In this document: piece by piece, positions 26,894 through 36,243 of the stretch | Layout: every line of letters begins with the position of its first letter | How positions within the stretch are numbered: position 1 is the stretch's first letter | Assembly (NCBI GenBank): GCA_022837485.1 | Contig: JALHHH010000016.1 | Span: 1 to 62,100 of the forward strand | Origin: Bacteroidales bacterium | GTDB lineage: Bacteria > Bacteroidota > Bacteroidia > Bacteroidales > Lentimicrobiaceae | Direction of reading: 5' to 3' | Length of the DNA stretch: 62,100 bases | The notes under the pieces: generated by a model | Databases searched by the model: none | The model's input: the letters and a program-made list of their open reading frames with translations, nothing else | Told to the model about the DNA's origin: nothing | Translations under genes and position numbers: made by a program

Positions 26894-29800
26894 GGCTCTG
26901 AATTTAAGATGAGGTAGTTTAGTTCCAATACTATTCTGTTGTATGAATCAAGGTTTTTCAGGTATCCGAGTTCAATTCTGGCAGCGCTTTCCATTCCTTT
27001 TACCAATCTAAAAAAATCGGACTCGCCTTCCCGGTAGCTTCCGAACGATGCGCGGATGATTTCCTCTGAAAGCCGGCGTCCGCGGACGCTGTAATAGTCA
27101 AGGGCCTGCCTGTATTGTATGAGTTCTTCTGTAAGGGCTTGTCTGGCTGCTTTATAGCGGAACTCAAAATCCTCCTTGTTATTTTGTACGATTTGCGTTT
27201 CCAGCCTCGCACTTTTTATTCTGGAGCGCTGTCCTCCGTAAATTAAAGGAATGGCAATGCCGGCTTCGTAGCCGTAATAGTTTTTTGCGCCGGCGAAACT
27301 GTTCGTACCGTTAAACCAGGTGAGGGTAAATTCGGGCAGCAGTTTGTTCTTTTCTTCGGACAGCCATGCCCGGCTTTGGTCGATTTTTGCAGATTCAAGA
27401 TTCATCATCCGTTGCCAGGCCTGTACCCTGTCGTCAGTTTCCATTTCGGTTGGCGGATAGGGAGTTACACTGTACATCGTGTCGGATTGCAAGAGGGCAT
27501 TCAGACCGGATTCGGTCTTTCGTATTTCCGATTTCAGCTGGTTGCGTTCAATTTTTATCTGTTCCGATTCGGATTTGGCAAGCAGGACATCGAGATAGGG
27601 CGTATCGCCCCCATCGTAACTTTTTTGAGCGGCTTCTACAAGAAGGGAATAAAGACTGTCGAGCGTCCGGAGCTTTTGCTCTTTGTGAAACAAGAGATTA
27701 AGCTGGTTAGAAGCGATGCGTACCTCTTTTTCAAGCTCAAGCCGGTTCAGTTCATATGTCTCTCCGGCCATACGGATTTCTGCTTTTGCGGCTTTGTGAC
27801 GGGCTGCCAGTACTCCCGGAAATTCGAAGGACTGTTCAGCACCGATCACATAGAGTGGTTTATTGTTCCCGGCTACGTTGTTCTGGTCGAATCCGTAAAA
27901 GATGCCCGTTTTACCCAATGCAGATGCCTGTGTCAGGACAGCCTCCGACTGCATTACCTGTAAACGCGATGCTTCTATGCGGTTGTTGTTGTACAGGGCA
28001 ATGCTGATGGCTTTTTCGGTTGATATTGTTACAGGCTGTGCATTGGCTGAACCTGCAATCAGGACCGGAATAAGCAGGAAGGGAAGGTTTCTTATGACTG
28101 AAGGAGGCCACAAACGGAATCCCTTTACGTTGTCCAGCACAGCATAAAGAAGAGGTAAAACAATCATTGTCAGAAGGGTTGAAGTGATGAGTCCGCCAAT
28201 TACCACCGTTGCAAGCGGACGTTGCACTTCTGCTCCTGCATTGGTGGAAATGGCCATGGGAAGGAATCCCAGCGCCGCGGCGGAAGCTGTCAGAAGAACG
28301 GGTCTGAGCCTCTGCCGTGTACCGGTCATGATACGTTCGCGCATATCTTTGATGCCGTGTTCTTTCAGCTCCTTCAGGTGTTCGATCAGCACAATCCCGT
28401 TAAGGACTGCTATCCCGAAAAGGGCAATAAAACCGACGCCTGCCGAAATACTGAAAGGCATACTCCGTACCCACAGCAGTAAGACACCTCCGACGGTTGC
28501 AAGCGGGATGGCGGAAAATACCATCGCCGCATCTTTGAATGACCCGAAGGCGAAGTGCAGAAAGATAAAAATCAGAAGCATGGCAACCGGAACGGCAAGC
28601 TGGAGCCTTTTTGAAGCATTGTGCAGGTTTTCGAACTGTCCGCCGTATGAAACCGAATATCCGGGCGGAAGCTGAAGATCTCTGTTCAGAATTTTCTCTA
28701 CATCCTTTACCACCGATTCCATATCACGGTTTCGGACGTTGATACTGACTACGACCCTTCTTCGGGTGTTATCGCGTGAGATCTTTGCCGGTCCTGTTGT
28801 ATAGTTAATGGTTGCCAGCTCCGACAAAGGGATCAGCTGACCGTTGGGAAGCCGGGCCTTCAGGTTACGGATGTTTTCGATGTCTTTCCGGTTTTCCTCA
28901 TTTAGTCTAAGAACAAGATCGAAGCGCTTTTCGCCTTCAAAAATGCTTCCGGCTACTGCTCCGCCGAATCCGGACGAGATCAGCTGATTCAGCTCTTCGC
29001 TGCTAAGGCCGTAACGGGCCAGTTTGTCGCGACGGTAAACCACGCTCATCTGCGGAAGCCCGGCGGTTTTCTCTACAATTACGTCGGCAGCCCCATCCAC
29101 ATGTTCGATCAGACGTTTCACTTCAAAAGCCTTTCGGTTAAGGATTTCAAGGTCGTCTCCGAAAATTTTTACCGCAACATCGGCCCTGACACCTGTTATC
29201 AGTTCGTTAAACCGCATTTCTATGGGCTGGGTAAATTCGTATTCAATGCCCGGAATCACGGAAAGAGCCTCCTTGAATTTATCGGCCAGCTCATCCTTGC
29301 CCGATGCCGATACCCATTCCTTTTTTGGTTTGAGTTTGATAATTATATCGCTTTCCTCCATCGACATGGGATCGGTCGGTACTTCCGCAGCACCAATGCG
29401 GCTGACGATCTGATCAACTTCGGGGAAGTTCTGTATCAGAATATTTTCCATCTGTGTGGTGAGTTCCACGGTGCGGGAAAGGGAAGTACCCGTTTTAAGT
29501 ACGGGCTGAATTACAAAATCGCCTTCGTCCAGGGTAGGGATGAATTCTCCGCCCATCCTGCTGAAGAGGAAAGCCGTACCTGCCAGCATAACAAAGGCTG
29601 AAACAAATACGATTCGCTTGTGGCCGTACGACCATTCAATTACCGGTTTATAGCTGCGGTGTACCAGATTCATAATCCTGACCGAAAGGGTTCTTTTTCC
29701 TTCTTTTTCGGGTTTAAGAAAAACGGATGCGGCAACCGGCAACCAGGTGAGGCAGAAAACAATTGCACCTACAATGGCAAAGCTGAACGAAAGAGCCATT

Positions 29801-31239
29801 GGCCGGAACATCTTTCCTTCAACGCCGCTGAGGGAAAGAATAGGGATGAATACGATAAGGATTATAACTTGTCCAAAGATGGCCGAATTCATCATTTTTG
29901 AAGCTCCGGAAAAAGTGATACTGTCCATAAGCTTCTGCCGTTCTTCTCCTTCGCTTGCGCGGATACGGGCATTGCCTTCATTTAAGCGGAGCACGATAAA
30001 TTCCACAATTATTACAGCTCCGTCGATGATGATACCGAAGTCGATGGCTCCCAGACTCATCAGATTTGCATCTATGCCGAGCAAATACATCAGGGAGATG
30101 GTAAAGAGCAGCGAGAGGGGGATAATGGAGGCAATTACCATTCCCGAGCGTAAGTTGCCTAAAAGCAGGACTACCACGAAAATTACGATCAGGCATCCCA
30201 GCAGCAGGTTTTCGGTAACGGTAAACGTAGTTTTTCCGATCAGTTCGCTGCGCTCCAGGATGGGGTTGATAAATACGCCTTCGGGCAGGGTTTTCTGAAT
30301 TTCATCCACCCTCGACTTAACCTCTGCTATTACCTGGTTTGAATTCGCATTTTTAAGCATCATAATCTGTCCCAGCACTTTTTCTCCCTCACCGTTGCCG
30401 GTTATTGCGCCGTACCGGTTGGCAAAGCCTGGTTTTACTTCGGCAACATCGCCGACAAGAAGCGGAACGCCGTTCGTATTTCTGATGACTACTTTCCGGA
30501 TGTCGTCTTCCGATTTCAGAAGTCCTTCGCCCCGGATAAAATAGGTTTCCTCCCGTTTCTCAATGTAGGCGCCGCCAGCTATGCTGTTGTTACGCTCCAG
30601 GGCCTCCAGCACCTCGCTGATCGAAATTCCCATGGCATTTAAAAGACCGGGATCGGCTGCAACTTCATACTGTTTCAGAAATCCGCCCCAGGTGTTGATT
30701 TCTACCACTCCGGGGATTCCCGACAATTGCCTTTTTACCACCCAGTCCTGTATTGTCCTGAGCTCCATGGGCGAATACCGGTCTTCATATCCGGGTTTTG
30801 TATCGAGGATGTACTGATAGATTTCGCCCAGTCCGGTGGTTATGGGTCCCATTTCCGGGGTGCCGAATCCTTCCGGAATATTTTCAGCAGCACTTTTTAT
30901 CTTCTCGGCAAGCAGCTGCCTGGGCAGATAGGTCCCAAGCCGTTCCTCAAAAACAATGGTTACCACCGAAAGCCCGAATTTTGACACCGAACGTATCTCC
31001 TTTACTCCGGGAAGGTTTGCCATCTCCAGTTCGACCGGATAGGTGATAAACTGCTCCACATCCTGGGTTGAAAGATTGCCCGATGTGGTAATCACCTGAA
31101 TCTGGTTGTTGGTGATGTCGGGTACAGCTCCAATCGGAATTTGCGTTAAGGCATACAGTCCAAAAAATGCTGCCGTTAGAGTAAAAAGAATTACGATCAG
31201 TTTGTTTCGGATACTGAATCCGATAATTCTATCCAGCAT
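26890..31239 (-). CDS. czcA: CzcA-type heavy-metal RND pump fused to an outer-membrane factor
   Basis: A 1449-aa fusion. Residues about 1-1040 form a CzcA/CusA-type RND proton antiporter with twelve membrane helices. The TM4 motif D400-FGIII-D406-GAVIIV-E413 fits the divalent-cation (Zn/Co/Cd) HME-RND class, although the usual final Asn is Phe. A hydrophobic segment with an AxA-type site (PVLIAGSANA, residues about 1055-1067) follows. Residues 1068-1449 are then a TolC/CzcC-like outer-membrane factor. The fusion occurs in Bacteroidota. The segment may act as an internal signal peptide that releases the outer-membrane part. Metal specificity is inferred from one motif. It overlaps czcB by 4 nt and follows a TPR gene by 30 nt. 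Confidence 0.93.
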   Translation of the reverse strand: MLDRIIGFSIRNKLIVILFTLTAAFFGLYALTQIPIGAVPDITNNQIQVITTSGNLSTQDVEQFITYPVELEMANLPGVKEIRSVSKFGLSVVTIVFEERLGTYLPRQLLAEKIKSAAENIPEGFGTPEMGPITTGLGEIYQYILDTKPGYEDRYSPMELRTIQDWVVKRQLSGIPGVVEINTWGGFLKQYEVAADPGLLNAMGISISEVLEALERNNSIAGGAYIEKREETYFIRGEGLLKSEDDIRKVVIRNTNGVPLLVGDVAEVKPGFANRYGAITGNGEGEKVLGQIMMLKNANSNQVIAEVKSRVDEIQKTLPEGVFINPILERSELIGKTTFTVTENLLLGCLIVIFVVVLLLGNLRSGMVIASIIPLSLLFTISLMYLLGIDANLMSLGAIDFGIIIDGAVIIVEFIVLRLNEGNARIRASEGEERQKLMDSITFSGASKMMNSAIFGQVIILIVFIPILSLSGVEGKMFRPMALSFSFAIVGAIVFCLTWLPVAASVFLKPEKEGKRTLSVRIMNLVHRSYKPVIEWSYGHKRIVFVSAFVMLAGTAFLFSRMGGEFIPTLDEGDFVIQPVLKTGTSLSRTVELTTQMENILIQNFPEVDQIVSRIGAAEVPTDPMSMEESDIIIKLKPKKEWVSASGKDELADKFKEALSVIPGIEYEFTQPIEMRFNELITGVRADVAVKIFGDDLEILNRKAFEVKRLIEHVDGAADVIVEKTAGLPQMSVVYRRDKLARYGLSSEELNQLISSGFGGAVAGSIFEGEKRFDLVLRLNEENRKDIENIRNLKARLPNGQLIPLSELATINYTTGPAKISRDNTRRRVVVSINVRNRDMESVVKDVEKILNRDLQLPPGYSVSYGGQFENLHNASKRLQLAVPVAMLLIFIFLHFAFGSFKDAAMVFSAIPLATVGGVLLLWVRSMPFSISAGVGFIALFGIAVLNGIVLIEHLKELKEHGIKDMRERIMTGTRQRLRPVLLTASAAALGFLPMAISTNAGAEVQRPLATVVIGGLITSTLLTMIVLPLLYAVLDNVKGFRLWPPSVIRNLPFLLIPVLIAGSANAQPVTISTEKAISIALYNNNRIEASRLQVMQSEAVLTQASALGKTGIFYGFDQNNVAGNNKPLYVIGAEQSFEFPGVLAARHKAAKAEIRMAGETYELNRLELEKEVRIASNQLNLLFHKEQKLRTLDSLYSLLVEAAQKSYDGGDTPYLDVLLAKSESEQIKIERNQLKSEIRKTESGLNALLQSDTMYSVTPYPPTEMETDDRVQAWQRMMNLESAKIDQSRAWLSEEKNKLLPEFTLTWFNGTNSFAGAKNYYGYEAGIAIPLIYGGQRSRIKSARLETQIVQNNKEDFEFRYKAARQALTEELIQYRQALDYYSVRGRRLSEEIIRASFGSYREGESDFFRLVKGMESAARIELGYLKNLDSYNRIVLELNYLILNSEP

Positions 31240-31269
31240 GGCCTAAAATTAAAAATCTACAGCATGGGT

Positions 31270-31899
31270 TTATTTTATCAGGTTGTACCCCTCTGTGGCG
31301 GAGGCATCGCCCGGCCGGTTGAGCAGTGCTTTTCCGAACAGCACTTTCGCTTCCCTGAGCTTGCCCAGGCGGTAACAGGTCCAGCCAAACATATGCAGGG
31401 CGTCGTAATCGAAAGGGTACAGGTTGGCAATCTTTTCGAAATACCGGTAAGCGTTCTGGTAATCCTGCCGGCCGTAATAGATCATCCCCATACGGTAATT
31501 CACCGTATAATGGTTCGGATCTATCTTTAAAATCTCGTTGTAGCGTGTTATTACCTGGTTCCAGTTTCCCAAAGCCGAGGCGGGAAGCACAAATCCCAGA
31601 CGGGCTTCCACCGACATAGGCATGAGCAGGATGGATTTGTTGTAGAAAGCGATGGACTCGGTAAACCATCCTGCCTGATAGGTAAGCCATCCCAGCCTGA
31701 TGTTAATCTCATATGAATCTTCATCGTACACTTTTTTCAATGCTTCTATTGCCCGTGCATATTCGGCGTTCGACTCAAGGGTATAGCTGCTTTTGAAAGC
31801 CTCTTCCAGTCCGTTGCGGTACTGGGCAGAAACCGGTGTGCTGAATACCAGCAGCGAAAATGCCAGTACAGCCGAAAAAATTTTCATTTTATGTTCCAT
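31270..31899 (-). CDS. Exported small tetratricopeptide-repeat protein
   Basis: A 209-aa protein with a signal peptide (AVLAFSLLVFSTPVSAQ). About four TPR units follow (EYARAIEALKKVYDED, FTESIAFYNKSILLMP, WNQVITRYNEILKIDPNH, DYQNAYRYFEKIANLYP, LREAKVLFGKALLNRP). It is periplasmic and has no catalytic motif. Two starts are plausible: ATG 31899, with an AGGAGG-like sequence 7 nt upstream, or ATG 31887, which overlaps the previous stop as ATGA. I give the first. It sits between the TPR/beta-barrel gene and the metal pump gene, so a scaffold role in the same envelope machine is likely but unproven. Confidence 0.85.
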   Translation of the reverse strand: MEHKMKIFSAVLAFSLLVFSTPVSAQYRNGLEEAFKSSYTLESNAEYARAIEALKKVYDEDSYEINIRLGWLTYQAGWFTESIAFYNKSILLMPMSVEARLGFVLPASALGNWNQVITRYNEILKIDPNHYTVNYRMGMIYYGRQDYQNAYRYFEKIANLYPFDYDALHMFGWTCYRLGKLREAKVLFGKALLNRPGDASATEGYNLIK

Positions 31900-33209
31900 G
31901 ACAATCCTCCTGTTATGGTCAATGTTTGGTAATCGTATGTATGTATTTTTCCGATTTCGGGTCCGCTGAAAAAAAGCTCGCTTCCTGTTTTCGTGAAAAG
32001 CTGGCCTCTGAGGCTGAATTTCAGGTAGTCGTTCACCGGGTATATAAACCTTACACCATAGCGGTTTTGTACCCGGTCATAGGCATTGTAAAATACCTGC
32101 AGGTTTCCCTCTGCTCCTCCGGATAAATCGCCGGACGAAAACCACAGTTCCGCCCATAGTCTTCCAATAATCCTTCCGCCGGCCATCTGTGCGAATACGG
32201 TTTTGGTTTCTTCCTCCTTATGCAGCAATAACAGACTTGTTGAGGTATAGAAGTTCAGACTGCCCAAAGGTCTTAAAATCAGGTTCGAACCAAGCTGGAT
32301 GGTTTTTTTGCGGTCGGTCTCCAGACTCCAGTATCCGGCCGAGAGCTCCCAGTATGGATTCAGCCAGGCTACCTCTCCTCCAATTCCAGTATCGTAGTAA
32401 CTACTGCTGCCGGTCGGGCCGATCAGCTGCTGAACAGCAGGGTCGCTGCTCTGCATTGTATTTTCGTAGCTAACCTGTACCATACGGAAAGCCGGACTCA
32501 GCCTGAGGTGCTTTCCAATGTAAATGGAAGGCGATAGGTATCCTTCGGCCTGACGCACATGGTAGTCGCTGACAAGGGTATCCAGTCCGCTGATGCCGAC
32601 GTGACGCGTCCGGGCAAAGTCGAGCCAGGCTCCCGCAGCATTCAGGGTAAGCCTTCCCGATAAGGGTATTATTGCGCCGGCCACCGAATACACCGAATGT
32701 TTATTCAGATATGCTTCGGAATAAAGCCCCGAACCCTGTTGTCTGTTTTGCTCAAACCTGTCCGGGTGATCCGTAAAGGAAGGGCCTGCTTCAAGGTATA
32801 ACACAGGATTCAGCGACCAGCCTCCGGTACTTTCCGCCAGATAAGCCGGCAGGCTCTTCTGAAAACGTTGGGCTTCCCCGGCTCTCCCGCTGTATACGTA
32901 TGCACGGTAAAGCAAACCCGCGGCAAAAGGATCCCCGTTGTTGAACTCGCAGGCTTTTTCAAGATGACGCGATGCGCGCACGAATTTTCCAAGTTCAAAA
33001 GCAGCTACGCCAACCCTTGCCCGCATGTAATAATAATCGTATCCTTCAGCAATGGCTTTTTCACCGGTTTGCAGAAGACTGTCCCACTTATGTTCCAGAT
33101 ACAACCGGTAGGTCAGCTCCTCATAGTTTACGGAGGAGTCTGCGGCAACCGTGAACTTTCCGGTCAGTATTGTCAGCGTCAGCAGCAGAAGTGCGAGTTG
33201 TGGTTTCAT
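31884..33209 (-). CDS. TPR/beta-barrel outer-membrane protein (YaiO-like layout)
   Basis: A 441-aa exported protein. After a signal peptide (LLLLTLTILTGKFTVAAD) come TPR-like helices (residues about 28-130: YDYYYMRARVGVAAFELGKFVRASRHL). The rest alternates short aromatic strands (VLYLEAGPSF, LYSEAYLNKHSVYSVAGAII, LTLNAAGAWLDFAR, WELSAGYWSLET) and ends with TITGGLSWNIK, as an outer-membrane barrel should. The TPR-then-barrel design resembles YaiO-family proteins; the family call is tentative. Its ATG overlaps the stop of the urea-transporter/M23 gene (ATGA), and its end overlaps the small TPR gene, which binds the three into one operon. Confidence 0.82.
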   Translation of the reverse strand: MKPQLALLLLTLTILTGKFTVAADSSVNYEELTYRLYLEHKWDSLLQTGEKAIAEGYDYYYMRARVGVAAFELGKFVRASRHLEKACEFNNGDPFAAGLLYRAYVYSGRAGEAQRFQKSLPAYLAESTGGWSLNPVLYLEAGPSFTDHPDRFEQNRQQGSGLYSEAYLNKHSVYSVAGAIIPLSGRLTLNAAGAWLDFARTRHVGISGLDTLVSDYHVRQAEGYLSPSIYIGKHLRLSPAFRMVQVSYENTMQSSDPAVQQLIGPTGSSSYYDTGIGGEVAWLNPYWELSAGYWSLETDRKKTIQLGSNLILRPLGSLNFYTSTSLLLLHKEEETKTVFAQMAGGRIIGRLWAELWFSSGDLSGGAEGNLQVFYNAYDRVQNRYGVRFIYPVNDYLKFSLRGQLFTKTGSELFFSGPEIGKIHTYDYQTLTITGGLSWNIK

Positions 33210-35401
33210 GCGTAGTCGTTAAAGCGTATGGTAAAACTGTTTTTCCCGGAGTTTATTTCCAGGGTTTGTATTCTGTTTCTGCCCAGTTGAATTCTGAACC
33301 GGTACGAGGGTGCATTCCATATACCGATTCCGGGCTCACAGCTCGTGTGCAGCGACAGGGTGCTGCCGTCGAGATCGTCTTCCCGCTTTCCCGTTTCAAG
33401 TTTAAAAACCGGACGGATAAACAGGAAAAAAGGTGCGACAAAATCCTGCAGTATCAGCATCGGCGAAGCTGCAAACGACGAAGGGGGATAGGTATCCCGG
33501 ATGCTCAGGTTTCGGACGTAAGTGAGAGGTATTTTGTATGCCGCAAGATAAAACAGGTATAACATTCCAATCCGGCGTCCTTCAAAATGGCTGAAGAAGA
33601 AAAGTCTGCCGTCGGTAACAAAGTATGCCCTTGCTCCGCTGCTTTCGTCTTCGATGAAGAGATTTTTGTACATATCCGTCATCACTTTCCATGTCTCTTC
33701 TGCCAGTTTATTTTCATCTTCGCTTGCGCGGATGGTCTGGCCCGGTTTAAATCCGAAGGCGTGACTCAGCGCTGGTTCTCCCGGCAGGTTGCCGACCATC
33801 TGGTCCGTTTCCGGGAAGTCGTACAGTTTAAGCACGGGCGTTTCGGCATCAATAAGATACTGGTCGATGGGATAGGGCAGGGTGGGAGATCCGATATGCG
33901 GGGTCGACTGCATCTGAAAGTGGAGGTGCGGATAGGGCGATCGCCCCGAATTGCCGCAGGCAGCAAGCACCTGCCCCTTTTTTACAAAGGAGCCCTGTGT
34001 GGTTTTAACGCTGCCCTTTTTTAGATGGCTCAATTTTGAATAGAGCCATTCGCTGTGGCGGATTACGATGGTATTGCCCCAGTTTTGCCGGATGTTTACT
34101 TCTCCCACGGGATTGTCGTCGATATGGTCAACCACTTCTTCTATCCATCCGTCTGCCGGAGCTGTAACGGGTTTGTCGAAGCAATGGTAATCGCGCAGGG
34201 CAAGTCCTTCGCCTTCAAATTCGCGGTCTTGTTCGTCCGTTACAACAAAATCCCAGGCATGGCGCCACTCCTCTTTGTGCGTATGTTGTCCGTTGTGTCC
34301 CTGGCTTACTTTCCAGGTTCCGAAGAAGGGAAGGGAAACCGGCAGTTGTCCTTTTCCGCGAAAGCGCTCGCGGGCATTGCTACCGATGTAGAGGTTTTTT
34401 TCAGGAGAATAATATTGCACAACAACGGCTTCGGGCTTTAGCAGCATCCGGTCCCTGAACTTCATGGCATACAGAAACAGCAGTACCATAAGGTTGAACG
34501 GAAGCGAATAAACGGGCAGTTGCACGGGTTCCAGCAAAAGGGTGAAAGCTCCGGTAATAATTGAAATAATTGGAGTAACCAGTATCACCCATAAAAACGA
34601 CCAGCGTGAGGCTACCATAAAAAATCCGCCGATGGCAATGGCCGTCAGGATGTGGTTGAAGCCGATGAAACTGTAATTCAGTTCGTTCATACTGGCTCCG
34701 ATGAGGAGGTAGAACAGCCATGCCGAGACATATCCGAGTATGGAAAGCAGGAAAGATATCCGCGATGAAATCAGCAGTCCGGCAGCTACCAGAATGCCGG
34801 CAAAGAGTCCCGACTGGAAAAAGATGGCTCCCAGCGACCGGAAATAAGTTTTAATAAACAGGGGCCATTCCATCTCTCCAAACCACTGATAAATCCTGAC
34901 CATCAAAGGGCCTCCCCGTTCGTACATGGCATTCATGGTGTATATGCCCGATTCGGCCGGGATAAGTGATGCATAATTACGTGCGGCAAGAACGGCAATC
35001 CAGATCGAAATAAGGAACGGAAACGTGAGGTAGGGAAGTCCGTACTTGGTCAGAAGTCCTTCGAAGGCAAGGGTGATGAACAGGGTAGAAAGGGCTACGG
35101 CAACAAGAAAGAGGTAAAACTGCCAAGTGGGGTCAAAGGCAATGCCCAGTCCCAGGCCCGTGAGCAGAGGGTTGAATCCGTAAAATCCCGACAGGATATT
35201 TTTTCGGTTGAGTCCCAGCCCCCATGCAACGGCGTTGGCAACGGCTACCGAGAGGAGTCCGGCAAGTCCCGACCAAACATCGATGAACGAAACCAGGATA
35301 AGCAGCAGTCCCAGGAGGTGGTTTTTCGAGAAGAAAACCATGGTATAGCTGTTCAGGCTGCTGTGGTAAGCCCTGTTAAGCAGTCGGATAATTCCGGGCA
35401 T
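33206..35401 (-). CDS. Urea-transporter-like membrane domain fused to an M23 peptidase domain
   Basis: A 731-aa fusion. Residues about 20-320 are ten or so membrane helices in the two-fold repeat of the urea transporter family; the duplicated signature appears as GFNPLLTGLGLG (75-86) and GFNHILTAIAIGG (247-259). Residues about 365-510 are an M23 (lysostaphin-type) domain with GxPV-like KPVTAPADGWI, His459 (LSHL) and the HLHFQ pair His492/His494. The first metal site is irregular: His381 and Asp384 are three apart instead of four. Residues about 520-731 carry no domain I know. No urease genes are nearby. The peptidoglycan-facing domain suggests an envelope role coupled to a small-solute channel; this is inference. 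Confidence 0.88.
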   Translation of the reverse strand: MPGIIRLLNRAYHSSLNSYTMVFFSKNHLLGLLLILVSFIDVWSGLAGLLSVAVANAVAWGLGLNRKNILSGFYGFNPLLTGLGLGIAFDPTWQFYLFLVAVALSTLFITLAFEGLLTKYGLPYLTFPFLISIWIAVLAARNYASLIPAESGIYTMNAMYERGGPLMVRIYQWFGEMEWPLFIKTYFRSLGAIFFQSGLFAGILVAAGLLISSRISFLLSILGYVSAWLFYLLIGASMNELNYSFIGFNHILTAIAIGGFFMVASRWSFLWVILVTPIISIITGAFTLLLEPVQLPVYSLPFNLMVLLFLYAMKFRDRMLLKPEAVVVQYYSPEKNLYIGSNARERFRGKGQLPVSLPFFGTWKVSQGHNGQHTHKEEWRHAWDFVVTDEQDREFEGEGLALRDYHCFDKPVTAPADGWIEEVVDHIDDNPVGEVNIRQNWGNTIVIRHSEWLYSKLSHLKKGSVKTTQGSFVKKGQVLAACGNSGRSPYPHLHFQMQSTPHIGSPTLPYPIDQYLIDAETPVLKLYDFPETDQMVGNLPGEPALSHAFGFKPGQTIRASEDENKLAEETWKVMTDMYKNLFIEDESSGARAYFVTDGRLFFFSHFEGRRIGMLYLFYLAAYKIPLTYVRNLSIRDTYPPSSFAASPMLILQDFVAPFFLFIRPVFKLETGKREDDLDGSTLSLHTSCEPGIGIWNAPSYRFRIQLGRNRIQTLEINSGKNSFTIRFNDYA

Positions 35402-35434
35402 AGATTGGCGTGTTTAAAAAGGCAGCGGCACCGT

Positions 35435-36010
35435 TTAGTCGAGGTAGTCTTTCATCCTCGGGTCGCTCATGATTGCTTTTTTGAGTCTTTCCTTGCAATT
35501 GTATTTTTTCGTCTTCGCGTAATTTTCAGATCCGTACCCCATGGTATCGGCGATATCTTTGGATGAGAATTTCTGAAGCGACATCAGCAAAATACGCTGG
35601 CAATCCTTTTCCATGGCATTGAAGTGCTCCCGGTAAATCCGGTATTTCATCTGTTCGTCTTCGGCGGTTTCCCTGCTTGCCGATTCGGGCATGTTAAAGA
35701 ACTTCTCAACGTCTTCAAAATTAGTGCCGACCCTGCGTTTTGTCTTCAGTTTCTGCATCCACAGATTTCGGCTGATGGAATACAGGTAGGTAAGAAACGA
35801 GCTGCTCAGATAAAAATCATCGCGCTGTACATTTTTCAAAATTACGATCAGGGATTCCTGGAAGATGTCTTCAGCGTCTTCATCGTTACCGGTGTTTTTT
35901 TTAATCAGATAACGGATGGTTGGAAAGAACTCCTGGTAAACATGCTTGATGATGTAATCGCTGTTGAGTTTCAGCCCTTCCACAATTGCCCTGTCGGAAA
36001 AGTGTATCAT
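35435..36010 (-). CDS. ECF-type RNA polymerase sigma factor
   Basis: A 191-aa sigma-70-family protein with only regions 2 and 4. Region 2 shows DAEDIFQESLIVILKN and FLTYLYSISRNLWMQKLK; region 4 has CQRILLMSLQKFSSKDIADTMGYGSENYAKTKK with a terminal basic RLKKAI tail, a type common in Bacteroidota. No anti-sigma (FecR or RskA-like) gene is beside it. It lies 33 nt upstream of the urea-transporter/M23 gene, so it probably leads that operon and may control it. Autoregulation is a guess from position. I found no clear -7 element on the minus strand directly before its ATG. Confidence 0.92.
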   Translation of the reverse strand: MIHFSDRAIVEGLKLNSDYIIKHVYQEFFPTIRYLIKKNTGNDEDAEDIFQESLIVILKNVQRDDFYLSSSFLTYLYSISRNLWMQKLKTKRRVGTNFEDVEKFFNMPESASRETAEDEQMKYRIYREHFNAMEKDCQRILLMSLQKFSSKDIADTMGYGSENYAKTKKYNCKERLKKAIMSDPRMKDYLD

Positions 36011-36243
36011 CCAGCCCGGAGTTTTAGTTTGCTATCGGTTTTTACAAACACCGGACTCCAACGATTGTTTATCCAAAGCCGCTGCCAGGGCAGGAGGGGC
36101 ACAGGGGAACCGGGTTTGAGCTCATAAAGTTAGGAATTTAAGCATCTCCCTGACAATTGTATGTTAAATTATCTCAAATTTCAGTTCATAATACTGTTTT
36201 AATCCATCCGTTGTGCGAAAAACCGAACGTATGCTGTTCGCTT

